DNA from: JAZDJJ01 sp043804035
GTDB lineage: Bacteria > Bacteroidota > Bacteroidia > Palsa-948
DNA: 23,728 nt
Direction of reading: 5' to 3'
Assembly: GCA_043804035.1 (NCBI GenBank)
Contig: JAZDJJ010000090.1
Span: 1-23,728 of the forward strand
In this document: one piece after another, positions 8,080-14,903 of the stretch
How positions within the stretch are numbered: the first letter of the stretch is position 1
Layout of the letters: the number at the start of each line of letters is the position of its first letter
Notes under the pieces: model-generated
Told to the model about the DNA's origin: nothing
Databases searched by the model: none
Seen by the model: only the letters and a program-made list of their open reading frames with translations
Position numbers and translations under genes: made by a program

Positions 8080-8979
8080 CTATTGGGCGGTTCTAAAAAC
8101 GGAATTCTCAAAATAAATACCTTTCACCATTCTTTCTTTTCCACTCATATCTTTTTTTACTTCCACATTCTTAAATCCTTTTTCTGATAAAAGTTTTTTC
8201 ACTTCACTGCCAAGTGCTTCGTTGATTTCTAAATAAAGTTTGCCATTCTTATTTAAATTCTTCTTCGCAAAATTTGCTATGGCTTTGTAAAACAAAAGTG
8301 GCTCATCGTCATTCACAAATAAAGCAAGATGCGGTTCATAATTTATCACATTCTTTGCCATCTTTTTCTTCTCAGAAGATAAAATATATGGAGGATTAGA
8401 AACAATAATATCAAAATTGTTGATTGGTGAATTTGTGGATTGTGAAAGAGCAATGATATCTGCTTGCAGGAAATCTATTTTCGTTTGGTTAAATATTGCA
8501 TTTGCTTTGGCAACTAAAAGCGATTCATCAGAAATATCAATAGCGAAAACGTTTGTATGTGGAAAATTTTTTGATAATGCGATGGCAATACAGCCGCTAC
8601 CTGTTCCTATATCCAACAGTGTTTCGGGTTTAGAGTTTTGTGTATCTGAAATTATCCAATCAGTTAATTCTTCTGTTTCAGGGCGTGGAATCAGAACATT
8701 CTCATTCACTTTTATTTTGCATCCATAAAAGAATGTTTCACCGAGGATATATTGAATGGGTTTGTGTGTTTTTAGTTCATTGATTACAGAAAGAATTTTT
8801 TTGGCATCTTCCCGTCTTACAGTTTTTTTTTCATATAATTCTATTTTTGCTCTATCCATACCGAGCAAGTCGTTCAGCGTTAAAAAAATAAGTGTATCAA
8901 TCTCTCCTTTCGGATAATAATCTTTTAACTCTTTATAAAAAAGAGAAACAAAATCTTTTATAATGAGAGCATTATTCAC
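8080..8979 (-). CDS. prmC: Release-factor glutamine N5-methyltransferase PrmC
   Basis: PrmC methylates the Gln of the GGQ motif in peptide-chain release factors RF1 and RF2. The N-terminal helical domain precedes the linker motif PIQYILGETFFYG and the signature LIPRPETEEL. SAM-binding motif I is LDIGTGSGCIAIAL near residues 122-135, and the catalytic NPPY is at 195-198 (IIVSNPPYIL). I chose the GTG at 8979 (299 residues). The alternative ATG at 9030 would overlap ribD and add the unlikely segment MYFLCISIASKYKYF. A TACTTTTG box lies 4 bases before the GTG, so the mRNA may be leaderless. It is divergent from ribD and convergent with the O-antigen gene 24 bases away. The final residues FENSVFRTAQ are unlike usual PrmC ends and lie over a repeated GTTCTAAAAA motif. 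Confidence 0.92.
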   Translation of the reverse strand: MNNALIIKDFVSLFYKELKDYYPKGEIDTLIFLTLNDLLGMDRAKIELYEKKTVRREDAKKILSVINELKTHKPIQYILGETFFYGCKIKVNENVLIPRPETEELTDWIISDTQNSKPETLLDIGTGSGCIAIALSKNFPHTNVFAIDISDESLLVAKANAIFNQTKIDFLQADIIALSQSTNSPINNFDIIVSNPPYILSSEKKKMAKNVINYEPHLALFVNDDEPLLFYKAIANFAKKNLNKNGKLYLEINEALGSEVKKLLSEKGFKNVEVKKDMSGKERMVKGIYFENSVFRTAQ

Positions 8980-8983
8980 ATAG

Positions 8984-8991
8984 CAAAAGTA
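8984..8991 (-). promoter_or_regulatory. -7 box (TACTTTTG) for prmC
   Basis: On the minus strand TACTTTTG fits TAnnTTTG and ends 4 bases before the GTG chosen for prmC. If it is used, transcription would begin at or next to the start codon. Confidence 0.45.
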
Positions 8992-8993
8992 TT

Positions 8994-9001
8994 TATATTT
9001 G
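8994..9001 (+). promoter_or_regulatory. -7 box (TATATTTG) for ribD
   Basis: TATATTTG fits TAnnTTTG and ends 6 bases before the ribD ATG at 9008. It is back to back with the prmC box, only two bases apart, so a near-leaderless ribD transcript is likely. Confidence 0.45.
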
Positions 9002-9007
9002 CTTGCG

Positions 9008-10063
9008 ATGGATATACATAAAAAATACATGAAACGTTGTTTGGAACTGGCGCAAAAAGGATTCGGAAGAGTATCTCCTAATCCAATGGTTGGCTGCGTA
9101 ATTGTGTATCACGATAAGATAATAGGAGAAGGATATCACCAAAAATTTGGCGAAGCACATGCGGAAGTGAATGCGATAAATTCTGTAAAGATGCAAAACA
9201 TTGCGTCTTTGCGTGATGCAACAATATATGTAAACCTTGAGCCATGTTCTCATTTTGGAAAAACCTCCCCCTGCACAAATCTTATTATCAATAGTGGAAT
9301 AAAATATATTGTCATCGGTAATATTGATACCAATCCTATAGTAAAAGGAAAAGGAATTCAACAATTACTACAAGCAGGATGCGATGTAAAAATTGGAATT
9401 ATGGATGATGAATGTAAAGAAATAAACAAACGATTTTTTACTTTTCACGAAAAGAAACGTCCTTATATATTATTGAAATATGCACAAACACAAGATGGAT
9501 TTATGGCAAATGGTAAATGCAGAATACAAATTAGTGGTGATTCTGCAATAAAATTAGTTCATCAATGGAGAAGCGAGGAACAATCAATTATAGTTGGAAC
9601 AAATACTGCTTTGATAGATAATCCTGAACTTACTGTAAGAAAAATAAAAGGGAAAAATCCAATAAGAATTGTACTTGACAGAGAAAAAAAAATTCCTCTT
9701 TCCTTTCATTTATTAGATGGCTCTGTTCCGACAATCATCTTTACTGCCAAAAAAAAATCGGCAAGTAAAAACATTGACTATATAACTATTGATTTCAGGA
9801 AAGATGTTTTGAAACAAATCATGAATGAACTTTACAAAAGACAAATTCAATCACTTATCGTTGAAGGTGGTGCGAAAATTCTAAATTCATTTCTGCAAAA
9901 AAATTTATGGGACGAAGCAAGGGTTTTTACTAATAAAAAAACATTGCTTGAAATTACAGGAACGAAAATAAATGGAATAAAATCTCCGGGCATTAAAGCA
10001 CAAAAATTCAGTAGAGAAAAAATTGGAAATGATGAATTAGAAATTTATCGTCATTTTACATAG
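9008..10063 (+). CDS. ribD: Bifunctional riboflavin biosynthesis deaminase/reductase RibD
   Basis: RibD carries out two steps of riboflavin synthesis: deamination of the diaminopyrimidinone ribosylamine phosphate, then reduction of the ribose with NADPH. The N-terminal zinc-dependent deaminase shows H51-A-E53 (EAHAEVNAI) and the zinc cysteines C80 and C89 in PCSHFGKTSPC, together with VSPNPMVGC near residue 22. The reductase domain starts near residue 145 (PYILLKYAQTQDGFMA). It contains VGTNTALIDNPELTVR and the VEGGAKIL loop. Length is normal at 351 residues. I chose ATG 9008 (MDIHKKYMKRCLELA); an in-frame TTG at 8999 would lie inside the promoter box. It is divergent from prmC, a common Bacteroidota arrangement. 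Confidence 0.95.
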   Translation: MDIHKKYMKRCLELAQKGFGRVSPNPMVGCVIVYHDKIIGEGYHQKFGEAHAEVNAINSVKMQNIASLRDATIYVNLEPCSHFGKTSPCTNLIINSGIKYIVIGNIDTNPIVKGKGIQQLLQAGCDVKIGIMDDECKEINKRFFTFHEKKRPYILLKYAQTQDGFMANGKCRIQISGDSAIKLVHQWRSEEQSIIVGTNTALIDNPELTVRKIKGKNPIRIVLDREKKIPLSFHLLDGSVPTIIFTAKKKSASKNIDYITIDFRKDVLKQIMNELYKRQIQSLIVEGGAKILNSFLQKNLWDEARVFTNKKTLLEITGTKINGIKSPGIKAQKFSREKIGNDELEIYRHFT

Positions 10064-10076
10064 GGTTTGCTGAAAT

Positions 10077-10378
10077 AATTAACCCAACTTGGAAAGAATT
10101 CCCTAAAAACGCCCTCAAAAATACCCTTAACGGTACCATTATTATGTGCGGATAATGAACTCACAGAAAGTCACTACGACTTCTCTGCAAAATAAAAGCA
10201 AACAAGTTATTTGCTTGCGCAAATGCAGTGAACCACAGGGCCGGTGCGTGAGATATACGATGCCTTAGGATACCAATACAAGCCCTACCATCTGAAAAAA
10301 TTTGTGTTACCTAAAACGGAAAATCACAACATGGGATCCGCTATGAAACTGTAAAAAAATATTCCAAGTTGGGGTAAA
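10077..10378. mobile_element. Decayed short-inverted-repeat element (IS remnant or MITE)
   Basis: Inverted repeats of 12 bases, CCCAACTTGGAA at 10083-10094 and its complement at 10361-10372, bound about 300 bases and extend outward with a few mismatches. AATT next to both outer edges may be a target duplication. Inside, the plus frame from 10232 to the stop at 10343 reads VREIYDALGYQYKP followed by LKKFVLPKTE, which looks like the end of a transposase. It is preceded by a stop, so the gene is dead. The family is not identified. The right end lies directly against a truncated AlbA_2-type gene. Together with that fragment, this explains the whole gap between ribD and the methyltransferase. Confidence 0.55.
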
Positions 10379-10450
10379 TTCTATCCATGCGGTTTCTGCC
10401 GGATAGTCCGTTAATTCGTTTAATAAGATATTTAAATCTTCTGTTTGCAT
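10376..10450 (-). pseudogene. Truncated AlbA_2 / ATP-binding protein gene, first 25 codons
   Basis: From the ATG at 10450 the minus strand reads MQTEDLNILLNELTDYPAE, then TAWIEF at the truncation point. This resembles the N-terminus of AlbA_2 domain (Schlafen-like) ATP-binding proteins, where an ET-W-EFK motif follows two or three helical turns. The reading then enters the inverted repeat of the adjacent element and the rest of the gene is missing, so the element probably inserted here or a deletion followed insertion. It begins 7 bases after the methyltransferase stop and was probably the last gene of that operon. AlbA_2 proteins often sit beside restriction loci. Confidence 0.5.
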
Positions 10451-10456
10451 AATCAA

Positions 10457-11821
10457 TTAATTTTTCTTTCCTTCTATAATTTGAACCTCTTCCTCTGTCA
10501 ATTCATAAAGTTTGTAAACCATTTCATCTATTTGCTTTTCTAATTTGCTTGTGTCTGCTTTTGCATTTTCTTCTTTGGCTGATAGTATTTTGTCAACAAG
10601 AGTGATGAAGGGTTTTTGGTCTTTTATTGCAACTTTTGGAACAGGCAATTGCTGGATGTAAAAATCATAAAAGTGCATTGTTCTGATTGCTTGAGAATAA
10701 ATGAAATTGTAAGCATACCAACTTACAAATTTTGAATTTAGATAACCAAGCAAGAATTTTAAATCAATATCGTTATCTGTTTCAAATGCCATCAATGTAT
10801 TTGTTATGGCAATTCCTTCGGCATCATAACAGGCAATTATTTTTAAATGTGGATTTGGATTTTCAATGTGAGACACTATAACTTGAGTTATTACTTTAGG
10901 TTTTTGAAATGCTGCAACATTTTCCCATTTTAATTTTTCAAAGTTTTTCAAATACCGATGTGACCTGACGTTGTATTTTTCTACATCAATGCCTTTAAGT
11001 AGTTTATGTTTTGTTTTTGTTTCTGAAAAGAAATCTTGCCCAATTGCCAAACCAAGTTTTGTGGTTATTTTTTTGGAATCGAAACTATTAGTTTTAATTT
11101 TTTGAAATAGAGAAACTGGATAAAGCACTTTATAAATTTGGCAAGTATTATTTTCTAAAAAGAAAAATTCTTTTTGTGTGTTTTCAAATTTTTGAATGGT
11201 TAAATCCGATTCTAAAAAAGCCAATTCAACTTTTCTGTTGGATGATGATTTAATCAGCCCAAATACTGATGCTTCAAGCAAAACATTTTCAAAAGATTTT
11301 CCAGTATCAAGAATAAATGCTAAATCAAATTTTTTCCAATAATTTAATCTCAAATCCTCCCAAGCATCACCATATAGGGATTTCTTTGGAATAATGAAAG
11401 TTAAAATCCCACTTGTTTTTACAAATTGATTAAATGATATTTTGCAAAACAATTCAGCACTATCTCCACTGCTAAATTCAATTTGTTTTACTTTTCTAAA
11501 GTAGTCCTTTTCATCTTTTGATAAAACGGTTCTAAAACCATACGGTGGATTTCCAATCACAATATCAAACCCATCTGTCAAGCCAAACATCCATTCACTT
11601 TCAAAGAAAGGTGCAGAAAGATTTTGGTCGTAAGGGTCAAAAGATGCTATTTGCTCAGCTACTTTTGCAATTGCATCTTTATTGGTAGCCTGCTCTTTTA
11701 CTTGCAAGGCTTTTTCAAAATGGCTAATTCTATCTTTTTGAGCTTTTATTTTTTTTTGCTTTTTTATCAATTTTAGTTTGGGATATTTCCCCGAAAATAT
11801 CCGTTGTCTTAATGATTTCAA
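10457..11821 (-). CDS. Adenine methyltransferase, C-terminal part (NPPY motif and target-recognition region), out of frame with the N-terminal part
   Basis: This frame carries the second half of an Eco57I-type N6-adenine methyltransferase: the segment FDPYDQNLSAPFFESEWMFG near residues 61-80, then the catalytic motif IV NPPY at 91-94 (FDIVIGNPPYGFR). A long region resembling TaqI-type specificity domains follows. It contains YLNSKFVSWYAYNF, AIRTMHFYDFYI and QQLPVPK, usual near the end of such proteins. It ends with an amphipathic Lys/Glu helix. An ATG at 11821 opens the frame, but its first 20 or so codons lie in the other frame's coding region and do not look conserved; the meaningful part starts at the nine-A run at 11749-11757. 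It could be made by slippage into the upstream frame, or as a separate chain from 11821. Confidence 0.8.
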   Translation of the reverse strand: MKSLRQRIFSGKYPKLKLIKKQKKIKAQKDRISHFEKALQVKEQATNKDAIAKVAEQIASFDPYDQNLSAPFFESEWMFGLTDGFDIVIGNPPYGFRTVLSKDEKDYFRKVKQIEFSSGDSAELFCKISFNQFVKTSGILTFIIPKKSLYGDAWEDLRLNYWKKFDLAFILDTGKSFENVLLEASVFGLIKSSSNRKVELAFLESDLTIQKFENTQKEFFFLENNTCQIYKVLYPVSLFQKIKTNSFDSKKITTKLGLAIGQDFFSETKTKHKLLKGIDVEKYNVRSHRYLKNFEKLKWENVAAFQKPKVITQVIVSHIENPNPHLKIIACYDAEGIAITNTLMAFETDNDIDLKFLLGYLNSKFVSWYAYNFIYSQAIRTMHFYDFYIQQLPVPKVAIKDQKPFITLVDKILSAKEENAKADTSKLEKQIDEMVYKLYELTEEEVQIIEGKKN

Positions 11822-14800
11822 CGTCTTCTTTACTCTTTTCTAATTGTTTTAAATTGGCCTTTTCAACCTCTATTATTTGCTTCAATTCTATAATTTCTGA
11901 ATCACCTTTTTTTATGAGTTGGTCTTTTATTAGTTCAGAAATTTGTTTTCGTAACTTTTTGTCTTCCTTTTGAAGCCGTAATTTTTCTTTTCTGTTAGAT
12001 GCCGCAAAATATTTGTGACGAACATTTTTTAAATCATTCTCTAATTTTTTAATTGGATTATTTTCTGCAAACAAATCATTTGTTGGAATATCCAATCCAA
12101 TCAAAGTATTTGCAGCAACAAATTTTGTTTCAAGGTTGGGCAAACTTCTTATTCCAAAATTTTCTTTCCCTTCCTGTTTGTTTTGGTCAATGATAAGTGA
12201 AATGAAAAAACGCAACTTGGCAATTTGCACAGCAATGGGTTGTATGTCTATTCCGTAAATGCAGTTTTCAATAAGGAATAATTTACGGGCATAATCATCG
12301 AAATTATTTTCGCTATTAAAAATTTCTTTTATTTCACTAAGACGTTCATCAGCCGCCATTCTTGCCTTTTCTTTTACGGCTTTATCGCTTAATCCTTCAA
12401 TGGCTTTTTTGTCTTTTTCAAGTTCTTTTATTTTATCGTCAATAATTTTTTCTTCCTGTTCTGCTTTCCATTTGCTGTTGTCGGGGTCGAGTTTTGTAAG
12501 TATGTGAACCATCTTATGCAACACACCCATTGGAAAAGCTCCGCTGCCACAGGCAGGGTCAAGTATCTTGCAATTATTTATTGCTTCAATTAAAATTTTT
12601 GTTTCCTTCCCGTTAAACGGGTTTGTATTCTCGGAATAAGAAAATAAATCTCTCAGGCGTTGCTCAAAAGTATCAGAAGCATCTTTACTCCTGTTTGTGT
12701 CGTCAGCAAGGATGCTGACGGCACTCTGTGCACAATCCGGCAATAAAATTCTTGCTTTAACTGGATTTTGACGGATATAATTTCGGATGGCATGTAAAGC
12801 ATTTTCATTTCTCACAATATGGTCATACGATTCGTGCATCCACAGTTGTCCTTTTTTGCCAAGCTGCTCATTAATTTTGTTGGCAGTAAATGATTTCCAT
12901 GAATGAAGAATATCAGGAAGTTTATACCCTGCAAGCGGCTTTACAAGAACATGCACATGATTGGGCATAATGACCCACTCATTTAAAACATACCGTTGGT
13001 TGTTGAAATATAACAAAGCATCTGCTACAATTTTTGCCGTTTCTTCATTTCTCAAAACACAACTTCCTTTGCCTGCATTAAGAAGCGTTTCAACCCGTTC
13101 AGAAAACAAACGGTAATATTCTTTCAGTTCTTCTTTTGAATAGTTGCCATCTTTTCCTTTGGGATTATTTTTTAACCACAATTCTCTTTCGGATTTTATT
13201 TTTTCTGTAACAGCAGCAGGAATAGAATCAGCCAACCTAAAAGTAATGAAGTACCACACATTTTCTTGTTGCCAATGTGGTAAATTGCCTGTATGAATTT
13301 GGATTTCGTTGTGTGGGTTGAAGAATATATTTTCGCCAGCAGGGATGCTGACGGTACTTTTCAAATCGTCAGCAGGGATACTGACGGTACTTTTCAAATC
13401 GTCAGCAGGGATGCTGACGGCACTCTTGAGGTATTCCAACAGTGATTCATCTACCATATAGTTTACAATCTCTCTTGGCGTATAAAAACTTCCTGTTTGT
13501 TTACGTGCAGTGGTTTGTGTTTCGGGGTTGTAACTGGCCAGGAGGTTTTCAAAAACCTTTCCCAACAGTTCGGGGTCAAGTGCAATTTCTTCTTCTAATG
13601 GTGTGTTTTCTGCTACGGTAAACTTGTAACTCTCTAACAGATTTACCAAACCTTTTACTTTATACTTTTTATTTTTGGTTGCATAAATTTCATTCAAATC
13701 AAATTCCTGTTCTTCGTTAAAAAATAAATAGTTGGGTACAATGGCTTGCTGTTTTATATTGCGGCTGAAACCGTCAACATACAAAATTGTTCCTGCTTCA
13801 TTTGGCTTGTCCAAACAATCAAACAAACCACCATTCAAAAAAGGAATATCTTTGAATAATTGTATTACTTCTTTTTTGTTGATGCTGAATTTATCGACAT
13901 AACGAAATAAATTTTTCACACCATACTCAGTTTTGTTCTGCTGAAAATTTCCTTCTTTCACAAAATCTCTTTCATCCATTTTCTGATTCAGCGTTCCGAA
14001 AAATAAGTTTTGTAAAATGGCCTGATAATAATTTTTTGATTCTTTATCCTTTGCAAAGTCCTTTACTGTTTTGCTCAGAAAATCTTTCCGGAATAAATTA
14101 GCAGGTACTAATTTTTTCTCTTTGATAAACCAAATAAAAATTACCCGTGTGATTAAGCGGATAAGGTTGGTTGCATTCCTTACCTCTTTTTTCTTTTCAA
14201 TGTCGTCAGGAAACTGCACATTATCCATTGCCCAGAAATACCAGTTGGCTAACTCCTGAAAAAACTTTTTGTTGAGTATGCTCACATCCAACACTTGTAA
14301 CCAATGCTCATGCAGTTGTGTATAGTTGGTTACGGCTACGGGCTTCACAAGGTCTTGCAATATGCGCAGGTGTCCTGTATGTGTGCTTTGTGTATGTACG
14401 TCGCGAAGGATAATCACCTTTCCTGTTTTTTCACCCTGCCGCCAGTTTTGTACGTATTTGAAGCGTTCGCTGATTGAAATTGAAATAGTGTTTTCATTTT
14501 CCATTGGGTATTTCAATACCAAAGCAACAGGCATTTTCTGGCTGATACGGTTGAATGCTCTTGTGAGTTCCGAAATTTCTGTTCGTGTTGGTTGCCTGTT
14601 TAATTCCAAAGCAAAAAGCATTAAGCCCTCATACGATTTGTCGGCTTGTTGCAATGCGTCTTTGTAAGAATAGTTTACATCAAACATTCCTGTCTGCTTA
14701 AAAACGCTGTCGTCAATGATGCCTATGAAAAATGTTTTGTCAATGGTTTTGAAAATTTCTGTTTCTCTAAAATGTTGTTTTAGCAAATCACGAACAGGCA

Positions 14801-14900
14801 ATGGCTCTTTCGTATTAGAATTGAGTTTTATTCCGAGTTGCCCGAATAAATCGGTGGCAGCTTCAAAAAGGTTGGCGGTATTGAAAATGGAGAGGTTCAT
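11730..14900 (-). CDS. Adenine methyltransferase, N-terminal part with in-frame RAYT transposase insertion
   Basis: A 1056-residue reading frame. Residues 1-490 are the N-terminal half of an Eco57I/PglX-like methyltransferase. Its end is marked by LDPELLGKVFENLLASYNPE, then TGSFYTPREIVNYMVDESL, the usual entry to the N6-MTase domain. Residues about 493-735 are foreign: a RAYT transposase with translated REP repeats. The methyltransferase resumes with FSYSENTNPFNGKE and reaches SAM motif I, ILDPACGSGAFPMG at 779-792, then NCIYGIDIQPIAVQIAKLRFF. The frame ends at a TAG just after a nine-A run, before the catalytic NPPY, which is in the overlapping frame. One base fewer in that run would give one protein of about 1,480 residues. 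The start lies 3 bases after the KilA-N stop, so it is the third gene of the operon. It probably methylates adenine to mark self DNA, if active. Confidence 0.85.
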   Translation of the reverse strand: MNLSIFNTANLFEAATDLFGQLGIKLNSNTKEPLPVRDLLKQHFRETEIFKTIDKTFFIGIIDDSVFKQTGMFDVNYSYKDALQQADKSYEGLMLFALELNRQPTRTEISELTRAFNRISQKMPVALVLKYPMENENTISISISERFKYVQNWRQGEKTGKVIILRDVHTQSTHTGHLRILQDLVKPVAVTNYTQLHEHWLQVLDVSILNKKFFQELANWYFWAMDNVQFPDDIEKKKEVRNATNLIRLITRVIFIWFIKEKKLVPANLFRKDFLSKTVKDFAKDKESKNYYQAILQNLFFGTLNQKMDERDFVKEGNFQQNKTEYGVKNLFRYVDKFSINKKEVIQLFKDIPFLNGGLFDCLDKPNEAGTILYVDGFSRNIKQQAIVPNYLFFNEEQEFDLNEIYATKNKKYKVKGLVNLLESYKFTVAENTPLEEEIALDPELLGKVFENLLASYNPETQTTARKQTGSFYTPREIVNYMVDESLLEYLKSAVSIPADDLKSTVSIPADDLKSTVSIPAGENIFFNPHNEIQIHTGNLPHWQQENVWYFITFRLADSIPAAVTEKIKSERELWLKNNPKGKDGNYSKEELKEYYRLFSERVETLLNAGKGSCVLRNEETAKIVADALLYFNNQRYVLNEWVIMPNHVHVLVKPLAGYKLPDILHSWKSFTANKINEQLGKKGQLWMHESYDHIVRNENALHAIRNYIRQNPVKARILLPDCAQSAVSILADDTNRSKDASDTFEQRLRDLFSYSENTNPFNGKETKILIEAINNCKILDPACGSGAFPMGVLHKMVHILTKLDPDNSKWKAEQEEKIIDDKIKELEKDKKAIEGLSDKAVKEKARMAADERLSEIKEIFNSENNFDDYARKLFLIENCIYGIDIQPIAVQIAKLRFFISLIIDQNKQEGKENFGIRSLPNLETKFVAANTLIGLDIPTNDLFAENNPIKKLENDLKNVRHKYFAASNRKEKLRLQKEDKKLRKQISELIKDQLIKKGDSEIIELKQIIEVEKANLKQLEKSKEDVEIIKTTDIFGEISQTKIDKKAKKNKSSKR
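11749..11757 (-). other. Nine-A homopolymer at the methyltransferase frame change
   Basis: On the coding strand the sequence is GC followed by nine A residues and then T. With eight A residues the upstream frame runs directly into the frame that carries NPPY. The run is therefore the exact point where one gene becomes two. Slippage during replication or transcription at such a run is well known; a sequencing indel is equally possible. Confidence 0.75.
12696..13424 (-). mobile_element. REP-associated tyrosine transposase (RAYT, Y1/HUH family) inserted in frame
   Basis: Residues about 493-735 of the methyltransferase frame form a complete-looking RAYT. The family start appears as GNLPHWQQENVWYFITFRLA. 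The HUH metal-binding motif is MPNHVHVL (H648, H650). HSWKSFTANKIN follows, and the catalytic tyrosine is probably Y692 in WMHESYDHIVRNENAL, before YIRQNPVKARILL. There is no stop codon, and no in-frame Met between M482 and M645, so the transposase appears to rely on the host gene's start. It is flanked on both sides by REP-like palindromes in the same orientation; a 27-base stretch is repeated at both ends with one mismatch. RAYTs cut and mobilise REP sequences as single-stranded DNA. Whether this copy is active cannot be told from sequence. Confidence 0.85.
12701..12726. repeat. REP-like palindrome at the downstream (gene 3') side of the RAYT
   Basis: CGTCAGCA, four bases (AGGA), TGCTGACG at 12701-12720 form a perfect 8-base stem, followed by GCACTCT. 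It is a direct copy of the unit at 13400-13426 with one change in the loop, and it is translated in frame as SAVSILADD. Confidence 0.85.
13334..13426. repeat. Three tandem REP-like palindromes, 33-base period, translated
   Basis: Units start at 13334, 13367 and 13400, spaced exactly 33 bases (11 codons). Each has arms CGTCAGCA and TGCTGACG around a GGGA loop; the first and second units each have one arm mismatch and the third is perfect. The gene reads them as SAVSIPADDLK, STVSIPADDLK and STVSIPAGEN. They lie at the upstream edge of the RAYT insertion. Confidence 0.88.
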
Positions 14901-14903
14901 TGT

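Noticed and set aside
13334..13426. Regular 33-base repeats as a small CRISPR array
   Set aside because: The repeats are contiguous palindromes with almost no spacer, lie inside a coding frame and flank a RAYT; no cas gene is near.
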